From Nonomuraea endophytica (GTDB taxonomy: Bacteria; Actinomycetota; Actinomycetes; Streptosporangiales; Streptosporangiaceae), in the NCBI RefSeq assembly GCF_014203235.1, contig NZ_JACHIN010000021.1, positions 62,001-126,000 on the forward strand: a stretch of DNA of 64,000 bases. The letters are read 5' to 3'. Below, piece by piece: positions 43,278 to 51,625 of the stretch (position 1 is its first letter; each line of letters starts with the position of its first letter). The notes beneath the pieces were generated by a model. It saw only the letters and a program-made list of their open reading frames with translations, was not told where the DNA came from and did not search any database. The position numbers were made by a program, and so were the translations under genes.

Positions 43278-45798
43278 CCCGCACGCAGTACGCGTTGAGC
43301 GGGGTGGTGAAGTCCCGCAGACGGTACTGGGTGGCACGGGCGTCGGCGTAACCGGCTCGCCCGAGCGTCACCAGGAAAGGGCTCCGGCTGGCGCCGAGCC
43401 TGACGAAGGCGGTCGCCCACGTGGCGTAGAAGCCGTCTCCGACGATCGGCGCCAGCGAGGCGCTCGCCATCGCCGCGCACGCCTCGCGGTCGGCGACCGT
43501 GCCGGGCGGGCCGGGCGGCGGGACGGCGTTGCCCGGGCTGTCGAAGGTGCTGTTCTGCCGGGAGTCGGCGAAGCCGTACTGGAGCAGCCAGGCCGGCGCC
43601 ATCCCGGCGACCCACAGCACCGACGCGCCCAAAGCGGCGACCGCCAGCGTACGGCGCAGCCACGCGCGCGCCGGGCGCACCAAGGGCCGGACGGGAGCCG
43701 GCGACGCCAACGCCACGAGCGCGCGCACGCCGCTCACCGCACCCGCTCCCAGCAGGCTCACCGGCACCCCGAAGCCGAGCACGCCGATACACAGCGCGGT
43801 GAACTGGGACAGGAGGTCCGTCGCCACGCACTCCCCGGTGGAACACGTCCGGGCCAGCGGCTCCCAGACGATCGCCACCGAACAGGCCAGCCCCCCGGCG
43901 ACCGCCGACAGGACGGCGTGCGAAGCACCCAGCCCGCGCCCGGTGAACGCCGACACCACGACCGCGGTGGTCGCCTGCAGCAGCCCCATGACGACGATGA
44001 TCGCGGCGGCCACCGCCATCATGTCGCCGAGCGAGTCGGTACGCACGCCAGGATCGAACCCGGCGATCAGCGACAGCAGCATCGGCTCCGGCGTGGCCAG
44101 TTCGGCCGCCACGACCAGCGCCGTCAGGACCGCGGCGGGGGCGAGCGCCACGAGCGGCCGGACCCGGGCGGCCGGCAGGGCGAACTCCAGCGGCGAGTCC
44201 AGATACAGCCGCCGCCCCCGCGCCCGCGAGGTATACAGCAGCCAGGAGCCCAGCGGATACAGCGCGGCCAGGAGCAGGACGGTCAGCCGCCCCGAGTCGA
44301 ACACCGACACCAGCATCGCCCAGACGGCCGTGCCGGTCGCGCGCGTCTCCAGGCCGATGGCGGCGGACATGACCCAGACGCCGAGAAAGGACCCGAACAG
44401 CAAGGTGGCCGGCGCCAGGGCGCCCAGATAGACGGGGACCAGCGTGCGCGACCTCGCCACGGGCAGCCACGCGTCGGCGCACGCCGACAGCCAGCGCACG
44501 AACGCCACGCACAGCACGAGCAGGAAGCCCGCCATGACGGCGGCGGCCACGGGCGCGGCGGCGATGGACTCCGCCCAGGACAGGCGCATCCGGCTCGGCG
44601 CGCCCAGCAGGCCCAGGACGACGCCCGCCGCCAGCGCCACCCCCGCCGCGACGCCCCTGGGCGCCGGCCGGCCGGCCGCCATGGCCGCGAGCGTCGCCCG
44701 GAACGCCCCGGCCAGCAGGATCGCCGCCACCGGCAGACCCGCGAGCAACGCGCTCACCTGATAGGCGAGCTGGTCCACGTTGCTCAGCCAGAGGCTGACG
44801 AACTCCATCAGATGCGGCAGCACCAGCCCGGCCGCGATCCCGGCTCCCAGCGCCTCACCCGGCATCCACCGCAGCAGCCGCCCCGGCTGCCGGACCACCT
44901 CGGCCCGGTCGGCCGCGCGCGGATGCAGGCGCAGCAGCCTGACCAGGCTGCCCTTCACATCGCCCCAGGAGTCGACGGGCATGCCGCCGGACATCGCCGC
45001 CCGCACGTCCGCGTAGTGCTCGCGGGCACGCAGCACCGACGCCGCCAGCAGGACGACCAGGACGGTGCCGAGCAGGGTCCTGATCGACAGGGGCGCCAGC
45101 CGTACCGGGTCGGTGATCGCGGTGTGGATCAGCAGCGGCGCGCCGACCAGCACCGCGAAGACCCACACGGCCGAGAGTGTGAGGTTGGTCAGGTCCACGT
45201 CGCGGTTGCGGAGGTGGGCGAGCTCGTGCAGGACGATCGCCTTCAGGTCGCTCCGGTCGCCGCGCCGCCCGGCCTCGTGGAGCGTTCCGATGTTGAGGCG
45301 GAGGTAGTAGCGCGGGTAGCGGCCGAACGCGCGGCCGCCCGGCGTGCCGCGGTTGGCGTCGAGAAGCACCTCAGGTGTACGGCGCAGCCCCTCCTCGGCC
45401 GCCAGCCCGGCGACCAGGCCGGACAGCTCCTCCCCCGCGGGCACCAGGTGCTGGCGGGCGATCGTCAGCCGGGGCCTGACCAGATACAGGAGCACGATCG
45501 CCGCGGCCACCACCAGCATGGCCCCCAGCGCGACCGCGGCCCGTTCCAGGCCGACCGCGCGCAGACAGCCGAGGTAGCCCGCGGCCAGCGTCCGCGCGTC
45601 CTGGCCGCCGGTCCGGGCGGCGGCGTCGGCGGCGAGGTCGCAGGGCGCGTAGGCCGCCCGCCACTGCGAGGCGCCGCCCGCGACCAGGTCGAAGGAGGAG
45701 GCCGCGGCCGCGAGCACGATCGTGACCAGCAGGATGAAGCGGGAGGTGGTCGCCGCCGGTAACAGGAACGGGTTGCCAGGACGCTCCCCGCCGTTCAC
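43270..45798 (-). CDS. M48-family metalloprotease in a large polytopic membrane protein
   Basis: 842 residues. After two N-terminal helices (FILLVTIVLAAAASS and AVALGAMLVVAAAIVLLYLV) the zinc site HELAH lies in DLKAIVLHELAHLRNRDVDLTN. The third ligand is probably the glutamate of LRAREHYADVRA, as in HtpX/Ste24-type M48 peptidases. The remaining 550 residues contain many more helices, far longer than HtpX (about 290), so the C-terminal membrane region is an addition of unknown role. ATG 45798 overlaps the upstream gene's stop by 4 bp. Confidence 0.85.
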   Translation of the reverse strand: MNGGERPGNPFLLPAATTSRFILLVTIVLAAAASSFDLVAGGASQWRAAYAPCDLAADAAARTGGQDARTLAAGYLGCLRAVGLERAAVALGAMLVVAAAIVLLYLVRPRLTIARQHLVPAGEELSGLVAGLAAEEGLRRTPEVLLDANRGTPGGRAFGRYPRYYLRLNIGTLHEAGRRGDRSDLKAIVLHELAHLRNRDVDLTNLTLSAVWVFAVLVGAPLLIHTAITDPVRLAPLSIRTLLGTVLVVLLAASVLRAREHYADVRAAMSGGMPVDSWGDVKGSLVRLLRLHPRAADRAEVVRQPGRLLRWMPGEALGAGIAAGLVLPHLMEFVSLWLSNVDQLAYQVSALLAGLPVAAILLAGAFRATLAAMAAGRPAPRGVAAGVALAAGVVLGLLGAPSRMRLSWAESIAAAPVAAAVMAGFLLVLCVAFVRWLSACADAWLPVARSRTLVPVYLGALAPATLLFGSFLGVWVMSAAIGLETRATGTAVWAMLVSVFDSGRLTVLLLAALYPLGSWLLYTSRARGRRLYLDSPLEFALPAARVRPLVALAPAAVLTALVVAAELATPEPMLLSLIAGFDPGVRTDSLGDMMAVAAAIIVVMGLLQATTAVVVSAFTGRGLGASHAVLSAVAGGLACSVAIVWEPLARTCSTGECVATDLLSQFTALCIGVLGFGVPVSLLGAGAVSGVRALVALASPAPVRPLVRPARAWLRRTLAVAALGASVLWVAGMAPAWLLQYGFADSRQNSTFDSPGNAVPPPGPPGTVADREACAAMASASLAPIVGDGFYATWATAFVRLGASRSPFLVTLGRAGYADARATQYRLRDFTTPLNAYCVRVR

Positions 45799-46256
45799 TG
45801 GGGAGGGGTCCAGTCTCGGCGGCTCCAGCGGTCCACGGCGCGTTCGGCGATGGCCTCAGCCTGGTCGCGGCCGGCGGCCTCCAGTTCCTTGGCGATGCGC
45901 CGCCTGGCCGGGTCGGCGGAGTCGCCCAGTTGGGGCACCGGCGTGTCGGGGCCGCCCACCCTGCGGCGCTCGCGCCAGCGCCGCAGCCTGGACCTGCCGT
46001 CGCGCACGCTCATGACCACCATCTCGGTCATGAGCCCGCCGACGACGCCCCACAGCAGGTTGGTGAGGGTGGGGTCGCCCAGGTCGATGCCGGAGGCGCC
46101 GGGCTCGTCGCGGGCCCGGCGCGCGCGGCGGGCGGCTCCGGGGGCGGCGAAGTACACGCCGCTCATCAGGTCGAAGTCGGGGAGTTCCTGAGGGGCGAAC
46201 TCGGCCACCAGCGCGCGTACGAGCGCACGGCGATCACCGTCACTGTCCGTCGTCAC
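45795..46256 (-). CDS. Hypothetical protein with a central hydrophobic helix
   Basis: 153 residues from GTG 46256. The N-terminal part DRRALVRALVAEFAPQELPDFDLMSGVYFA is helical, then LTNLLWGVVGGLMTEMVVMSV forms one membrane-spanning-like helix. A very basic tail (RSRLRRWRERRR) precedes AKELEAAGRDQAEAIAERAVDRW. Translationally coupled to the M48 protease gene, so it may be a partner or regulator of it. No recognised domain. Confidence 0.65.
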   Translation of the reverse strand: MTTDSDGDRRALVRALVAEFAPQELPDFDLMSGVYFAAPGAARRARRARDEPGASGIDLGDPTLTNLLWGVVGGLMTEMVVMSVRDGRSRLRRWRERRRVGGPDTPVPQLGDSADPARRRIAKELEAAGRDQAEAIAERAVDRWSRRDWTPPQ

Positions 46257-46343
46257 GCCCGCACTGTAGATCGGCCCGCCGCCTCCGGAGAAGCATTGAC
46301 CGGCAGGTGGCAACCGGCGCCATGCAATCGGTCAACAAACGGG

Positions 46344-46499
46344 TCAGAGCGGACGGGACTCGTCCGCTGGGGGACGCTCACCCCCCGGCAGGTATCCGTC
46401 GTCGCCTGAGGCAGCCGGCGCCCGGTCGAGGGCCAGCTTGGCGCGCCGGTAGACGACGCACCGTTCCTCCCATTCCATCTCGTCGGTCATGACGGCCAT
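46344..46499 (-). CDS. Small hypothetical protein (51 aa)
   Basis: Starts MAVMTDEMEWEERCVVYRRA, then KLALDRAPAASGDDGYLPGG, and ends ADESRPL. The N-terminal half is charged and helical, the tail Pro/Gly/Asp-rich. It begins 40 bp after the stop of the rifampicin-phosphotransferase-like gene on the same strand. There is no clear ribosome-binding site; ATG 46490 is an alternative start. Moderate call from codon composition only. Confidence 0.4.
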   Translation of the reverse strand: MAVMTDEMEWEERCVVYRRAKLALDRAPAASGDDGYLPGGERPPADESRPL

Positions 46500-46538
46500 C
46501 GTGACCACAAAAGGTGATCGCTCGCATGCGTCTTGTCA

Positions 46539-49016
46539 TCAATTGAGGACTTCCACGGTCCCCCGTTCACCGTCGACGCGGATGCGGTCGCCGTCGTGGA
46601 TGCGCGCGGTGGCGTTGCCGGTGCCGACGACGGCCGGGATGCCGAGCTCGCGGGCGACGATCGAGGCGTGGGAGAGCGGCGCGCCCATGTCGGTGACGAC
46701 GGCGGCGGCGCGCGGGAACATGGGCGTCCAGCCGATGTTGGTCAGCGTCGTCACCAGGATCTCCCCCGCCTTCAGCCGCTCGCCCTGCTCGGGGCCGGAC
46801 AGCACACGGGCCACGCCCTCGACGACGCCGGGCGCGCCGGGGAAGCCGGACACCGTGTCGGCCGGGGGCGCCTGGCCGCCGCGGGCGTCGTAGAGGTCGA
46901 CGCGCCGGTCGGGAGAGGCGGCCCAGCGGACCGGGTCGAAGGGGCCGACGATCAGCATCGGGTAGATCGGCAGGGCGGCGTACTTCCGGTAGGTGGCCCG
47001 CCGTACCGGGATCTTCGCCAGCGGCGACCGGTCGCCGCGCAGCACGTCGAGGATCTCGTCGATCTCCAGGGAGAAGACGTCGTCGCCGAGCCCGGTCAGC
47101 TCCCCCGCCCGCAGCACGAACGCGCGCATCGCCCAGAAGACCCGCATGTTCTCCGAGCGGGCGTCCTCCCGGTCTCTGACGATCGCGTTCCACCTGTCCA
47201 CCCGCTCGCGCATCGCCGCGCCCCTGCGCGGGTAGCGGCGGTCGAAGCGGGCCCAGGCCGCCGCGCGCGCCTCTTCCTGCCGGGCGAGCAGGTCGCGGGC
47301 GTCACCGGACGCGACCTCGGCGAGCTGCCTGTCGATCCAGCCGGGGTCCTCGCCGGGCCTGGGCACGCTGACCTCGAACTCGTGCGCGCCGCGATGCCCG
47401 TAGACGGCGGCGAACTCCGCCCGGTCGATCTCGCCTCTGGCCAGCTTGTCCAGGCCGATGATCGGGCCCATGCTGGCCAGCTCGCCGCCGGCGTTGGCGC
47501 CGGTGAGCATGGCCTCGGCGTCGCTCTCGCCGACCATCTTGCGCAGCTTGTCGCGGGTCATGACGAGCGCCGCGCCACCCTGGCGTCCGGCCGCCTCCAG
47601 CATCCGGCAGGTCTCCACGACGTACGGCCGCAGCTCCTCCTCCCAGAAGGCGGCCAGCGCCGCGGGCTCGGAGATCAGCCCGGCGCGCTCGCGCAACTCC
47701 TCACAGCGCGACCGGGCGGTGGCCAGGAAGGGCCGCAGCCGCTTCACGTTGGCGGCGACCCGGCGGCGCAGCCCGACCGCCATCGGCAGCATGGCCTTGA
47801 TCAGCTGCCACCGGGAGGCGGGCAGCAGCGGCACGTCGAGACCCGACGGGATCTTGCCGAAGACCTGCTCGATCGCGCCGAGCCTGCTGCTCATGCCGAA
47901 CGCCTTGGCGGCGGAGATGGCGATGCTGAGGTTGAGGTAGAAGCGGCCGCCGATGTTGCCGACCAGGCGGTAGCCGGGGATCGCCGACGCCGACATGGCC
48001 TCGCGGATGAACAGCCGCACCAGCGACCAGGTGACCGGGGTCATCACGTCCGGGATGGCCTCGCCGAGGTTGCCGCTGGTCCACAGGTACTGGCCGGTCC
48101 GGCTGTCGTTCCACTCCTCCACCTCCTCGGCCAGGCCGGTGATCGGGCGGGCCTGGACGACGAAGAGCTCCTCGCCGCGTCTGGCCCACTCGACGTCCAT
48201 GGGCGTGCCGTACAGGCGCTGGATCTCCTCGCCCAGCGCGGCGAGGCGCAGGACCTCCTCGTCGGAGAGCACGCGCACGGAGCGGCGCGCGGCCGGGACC
48301 TCCCGCTCGCGCGTGCCCTCGGGCTCGCGCACGGTCATGACGGCCTTGTCGGCCACGGTGTACGAGCGCACGCGCCCGTCGGCGACCACGGCGGCGTCGG
48401 GCGTCACCTGGCCGCCGACGACGGCTTCGCCGAGACCCCAGGCCGCGTTGACCACGCTCTGCCCGCGCGCGCCGGTGACGGGGTCGGCGGTGAACATGAC
48501 CCCGGCGGCGTCGGCGTCGACCAGCTCCTGGACGACCACGGCGAGCGCCACGTCGTCGTGCGGGACGTGGTTGCGCTCGCGGTAGGCGACGGCCCGCGGG
48601 TTCCAGAGCGAGGCCCAGCAGCGGCGGACGGCGTCGAGCAGGTCCTCGCGGTGGACGTTCAGGTAGCTGTCCTGCTGGCCGGCGAAGGACATCTCGGGCA
48701 GGTCCTCGGCGGTGGCCGACGAGCGCACCGCCACCGCCACCGCGCCGTCGCCGTCGCCGTCGCCGAGGTCGGCGTGGGCGGCGAGGATCTCGGCGGCCAG
48801 GTCCGGCGGGATCTCGTGCGTGGTGAACAGCTCCTGCGCGCCGGGAGCACCGAGCCGCTCGCGGAAGGGCGCGGTGAACGCGCGGTAGGCGTCGGTGGTG
48901 ATGTGGAAGCCCGGCGGGACCGGCAGCCCGGCGCGGCTCAGCCGGGCCAGCGACGCGCCCTTCCCGCCCGCGACGGCGAGATCGGCGGCCGCGTCATCAA
49001 GGGGGAGAACGTTCAT
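46539..49016 (-). CDS. PEP-utilising enzyme, rifampicin phosphotransferase/PEP synthase-like
   Basis: 825 residues with three expected parts. The ATP-grasp-type pyruvate/PEP-binding domain has GGKGASLARLSRAGLPVPPGF, VAVRSSATAEDLPEMSFAGQQDSYLNV and VVVQELVDADAAGVMFTADPVTG. A middle domain follows, and the C-terminal swivelling domain has the phosphohistidine in GAPLSHASIVARELGIPAVVGTGNAT. The layout fits rifampicin phosphotransferase (Rph, about 865 residues) better than PEP synthase, which has an extra PEP domain. The SHAS motif resembles both. It could inactivate rifamycins, but the substrate is not proven. The TetR gene upstream overlaps by 4 bp. Confidence 0.82.
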   Translation of the reverse strand: MNVLPLDDAAADLAVAGGKGASLARLSRAGLPVPPGFHITTDAYRAFTAPFRERLGAPGAQELFTTHEIPPDLAAEILAAHADLGDGDGDGAVAVAVRSSATAEDLPEMSFAGQQDSYLNVHREDLLDAVRRCWASLWNPRAVAYRERNHVPHDDVALAVVVQELVDADAAGVMFTADPVTGARGQSVVNAAWGLGEAVVGGQVTPDAAVVADGRVRSYTVADKAVMTVREPEGTREREVPAARRSVRVLSDEEVLRLAALGEEIQRLYGTPMDVEWARRGEELFVVQARPITGLAEEVEEWNDSRTGQYLWTSGNLGEAIPDVMTPVTWSLVRLFIREAMSASAIPGYRLVGNIGGRFYLNLSIAISAAKAFGMSSRLGAIEQVFGKIPSGLDVPLLPASRWQLIKAMLPMAVGLRRRVAANVKRLRPFLATARSRCEELRERAGLISEPAALAAFWEEELRPYVVETCRMLEAAGRQGGAALVMTRDKLRKMVGESDAEAMLTGANAGGELASMGPIIGLDKLARGEIDRAEFAAVYGHRGAHEFEVSVPRPGEDPGWIDRQLAEVASGDARDLLARQEEARAAAWARFDRRYPRRGAAMRERVDRWNAIVRDREDARSENMRVFWAMRAFVLRAGELTGLGDDVFSLEIDEILDVLRGDRSPLAKIPVRRATYRKYAALPIYPMLIVGPFDPVRWAASPDRRVDLYDARGGQAPPADTVSGFPGAPGVVEGVARVLSGPEQGERLKAGEILVTTLTNIGWTPMFPRAAAVVTDMGAPLSHASIVARELGIPAVVGTGNATARIHDGDRIRVDGERGTVEVLN

Positions 49017-49726
49017 GGCAGCTGCCCTTCGAGTGCGGACTCAAGCTTGCGCCCGGCCACTCCCGCGACGTGCCCGACGTAGGCGCTGACGGCCTCCGCG
49101 ATGGCTCGGGCGTCGCGCGGCGACGGTTCGCGGCCCGCTTCGAGCGCGCGGTGCGCGGTGTCGGCCAGCAGTTCCGCGAGCCGTTCCGGCGGCACCCGGT
49201 AGGGCTCCGGCGTGAGCCGCGCGGCGGTAAGAAACCCGAAGACGACCGAGGTGAGCACGCTCACGTGCTCGGCGTCGGTGAGGTCGGGGCGGATCGCGCC
49301 ATGTTTCCTGAGCGCGCCGAGCATCCGGTTCAGCGCCTCGGCCTGGCCGGGATCGGAGGGACGCTCGCGCTTCATCGTGGTCAGCTTGCCGAGCACGTCG
49401 GTGTCGGCCAGCAGCACGGCGCGCATGAGCGGCCGCCGCATGACCTCGGCGGCCACCGCCCCGACCAGCTCGCGCAGGGTGCCCGGCGCGGCCCGCCGTA
49501 CCTCCTCCAGGGTGGCGACGCGCTCGCGACGCAGCAGCGCGGCGAACAACAGCTCGCGCGTCTTCCAGTGCAGGTAGATCGTGCCCTTGGCGACGCCGGC
49601 GGCGCGCGCGACGTCCGCGATGGTGGTTTTGTCGTAGCCCCAGCGCAGGATCAGCTCGGCCGCCGCGTCCAGGACCCGGTGGGCGCGCTCACGCCGCCGG
49701 TCGGGATCGGCGGGCGGCCTGGCCAT
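49013..49726 (-). CDS. TetR-family regulator
   Basis: 237 residues from ATG 49726, with GGAG 7 nt upstream. The HTH is RVLDAAAELILRWGYDKTTIADVARAAGVAKGTIYLHWKTRELLFAALL. The C-terminal ligand domain is unassigned (LMRAVLLADTDVLGKLTT, VLTSVVFGFLTAARLTPE). It forms an operon with the rifampicin-phosphotransferase-like gene and probably represses both from the palindrome just upstream. Confidence 0.9.
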   Translation of the reverse strand: MARPPADPDRRRERAHRVLDAAAELILRWGYDKTTIADVARAAGVAKGTIYLHWKTRELLFAALLRRERVATLEEVRRAAPGTLRELVGAVAAEVMRRPLMRAVLLADTDVLGKLTTMKRERPSDPGQAEALNRMLGALRKHGAIRPDLTDAEHVSVLTSVVFGFLTAARLTPEPYRVPPERLAELLADTAHRALEAGREPSPRDARAIAEAVSAYVGHVAGVAGRKLESALEGQLP

Positions 49727-49742
49727 GCGCGGACTCCGTTCT

Positions 49743-49768
49743 TTGACCAAATAAGCGTATTCGGTCAA
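49743..49768. promoter_or_regulatory. Candidate TetR operator
   Basis: Near-perfect inverted repeat with arms TTGACCAAATA and TATTCGGTCAA (one mismatch) around AGCG, 17 bp upstream of the TetR start. On the minus strand TTGACC could also serve as -35. Confidence 0.65.
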
Positions 49769-49851
49769 GAAACCCGGCACAAGGTACGGCCGAGCCCGGA
49801 CATTCCCGGATCTTCAGCCCCGAGCCCGCCCCGCGCCGTACGGTAGATCCC

Positions 49852-50397
49852 ATGGCCAAGGCCTTCTGGATCGATCAGGACTTCGACAGGGACCGCCACG
49901 GGCGCTACGCGGCGCACGTGGAGAAAAACCTGCCGGAGTTCGAATGGGGCGACATCGCTCCGGTGCGCTTCGCCTGTGCCGCCTGGAGGCTGGCCACGCC
50001 GCCGTCGCTCGACCCCGGCTACGTCCGCTGGGACCGGCGCGTGCTCGACGCCACCTGCGAGCGCAACACCTGGGACGGCACGCTGATCGCCCGCGTCCGG
50101 ATCGTCTCGCCGCTGCCCGAGCCGCTGACCCGCTCGCGCGCCTGGTGGCGCGACCGCGGCTGGCAGGGCTGGCAGGAGCTGTTCGGCCAGTACGTCGAGC
50201 CGACCCAGCAGGACTTCGCCAGAAGCCCGTTCCTGCGCGCGACGCTCCTGGTGGAGGCGCCGGTGCCGCTGGCCGGGCTGCCACCGGAGCCGGAGGGCCC
50301 GCACGAGCGTGTCGAGGAGAGCGCCCAGCGGGCCGTCGCCGTGCTGGTGCGCGAGCTCAACGAACTGGTCTCGCCGATCCTCGACCAGCTCGGCTGA
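49852..50397 (+). CDS. Conserved hypothetical protein
   Basis: 181 residues: MAKAFWIDQDFDRDRHGRYA, then NLPEFEWGDIAPVRFACAAWRLATPP, RSRAWWRDRGWQGWQELFGQYVEP and an amphipathic C-terminal helix ESAQRAVAVLVRELNELVSPILDQL. No signal peptide or known motif; rich in Trp and Arg. It is transcribed toward the first P450 of the lanthipeptide cluster and ends 31 bp from it. Whether it belongs to the cluster is unclear. Confidence 0.65.
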   Translation: MAKAFWIDQDFDRDRHGRYAAHVEKNLPEFEWGDIAPVRFACAAWRLATPPSLDPGYVRWDRRVLDATCERNTWDGTLIARVRIVSPLPEPLTRSRAWWRDRGWQGWQELFGQYVEPTQQDFARSPFLRATLLVEAPVPLAGLPPEPEGPHERVEESAQRAVAVLVRELNELVSPILDQLG

Positions 50398-50430
50398 CCG
50401 GGCTGGTCGAACTGGTCGACCAGCTCGGCT
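50381..50430. repeat. Duplicated 15-bp segment with palindrome between convergent genes
   Basis: TCGACCAGCTCGGCT occurs at 50381-50395 and again at 50416-50430. The second copy overlaps the palindrome CTGGTCGACCAG (50412-50423). It could fold as a bidirectional terminator. Confidence 0.5.
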
Positions 50431-51625
50431 AGCCGGGCGGCGACAGCACCACGCGCAGCGTCCTCGGCTCGCGCAGGTCGCCCGAGCGGTAGTCGAGCTC
50501 CTCCTCCACCAGCCGCATCCGCGGGAAGCGGGCCAGCAGCGTCGTCAGCGCCAGCCCGATTTCGGCCCTGGCCAGCGCCGCGCCCAGGCAGAAGTGGTGT
50601 CCGTAGCCGAAGGCCAGATGGGCGTTGTCCGGCCGGGCCGGGTCGAAGGCGTCGGGCTCGGCGAAGCGCGCCGGGTCCCGGTTGGCGGCGCCCCACGCGC
50701 AGCGCACCACCGCCCGGTCGGGCACCTCGGCCCCGCACACCTCCACGGCGGCCGTGGCGTGCCGGGGCACGCTCAGCGCGATCGGCGTGACGTAGCGCAG
50801 CAGTTCCTCGACCGCGTCGCCGACCAGCTCGGGCCGCTCCAGCAACAGCCGCCATAATCCCGGCTCGCGCAGCAGCAGGGCCAGCCCGTTGGCCAGCAGC
50901 GCGGTGACCGCCCGGTGCCCGGCCACCAGCGTGAGCCTGACCCCGGCCACCAGATAGGCGTCCGGCAGCCCTTCCCGATCCGCCTGCCGGATCATGCCGC
51001 TGACCAGGTCGTCGGCCGGCTCGCGGCGCCGCTCGGCGATCAGCGCGCCGAGGTGGGCGACCATCGCGGCCGTCTCCGGCGAGGTCATGTCGGGCCCAGG
51101 CGTCACGGCCTCCGGCCGCTCGGGCAGCGTGGCGATCCGGCCGCTCACGTACGCCTGCACGTACGCCCGGTCGGCGTCCGGCACGCCGATCAGCGCGCAG
51201 AGCGTCATGATCGGCAGGGGGCGGGCGAAGGCGGCGATGAAGTCCACGCTCTCGGCGGGCGGGATCGCGTCCAGGAGTTCGCCGGTGATCCGCTCGATCC
51301 TGGGGAGCAGCGCGGCCACGCGGCGCGGGGTGAGCTGGCGGGAGATCATCCGGCGGACCCGCTGGTGGTCCTCGCCGGACAGGTCGACCAGGTCCTCCTC
51401 GAAGATGACCCGGCCCGCCTTGTCCGCCTCCTCGATCGGGTTGCCCGCCGCGCCGCCGCCCGCGAGGCGCTGGTCGGCGAAGCCGGTGACCGCCGCCTCG
51501 TAGCCGGTCAGCAGCCATTCGGCACCGCCCCGGCCCAGGTCGACGTGGTGGACGGGGGCGGCCTCGCGCAGGCGGCGCAGCGTGGGCACGTCGTTGAGCT
51601 GGGCGGGGGTCAGGCGGGTGGTCAT
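50429..51625 (-). CDS. Cytochrome P450 (lanthipeptide cluster, P450-1)
   Basis: 398 residues from ATG 51625 (ATGA overlap with the ABC stop). The haem motif is FGYGHHFCLG (Cys 346) and the K-helix ExxR is in VEELLRYVTP. In the I-helix the usual AGHETT reads AGHRAVT, so the acid-alcohol pair is missing. The N-terminus LRRLREAAPVHHVDLG is shared with the two other cluster P450s. Soluble class I type needing ferredoxin from elsewhere. It probably oxidises or crosslinks the precursor peptide (inference). Confidence 0.9.
   Translation of the reverse strand: MTTRLTPAQLNDVPTLRRLREAAPVHHVDLGRGGAEWLLTGYEAAVTGFADQRLAGGGAAGNPIEEADKAGRVIFEEDLVDLSGEDHQRVRRMISRQLTPRRVAALLPRIERITGELLDAIPPAESVDFIAAFARPLPIMTLCALIGVPDADRAYVQAYVSGRIATLPERPEAVTPGPDMTSPETAAMVAHLGALIAERRREPADDLVSGMIRQADREGLPDAYLVAGVRLTLVAGHRAVTALLANGLALLLREPGLWRLLLERPELVGDAVEELLRYVTPIALSVPRHATAAVEVCGAEVPDRAVVRCAWGAANRDPARFAEPDAFDPARPDNAHLAFGYGHHFCLGAALARAEIGLALTTLLARFPRMRLVEEELDYRSGDLREPRTLRVVLSPPG

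Noticed and set aside
50381..50430. 15-bp direct repeat as an attachment site of a mobile element
   Set aside because: Copies are only 35 bp apart, no tRNA or integrase is near, and it fits a terminator-like local duplication.
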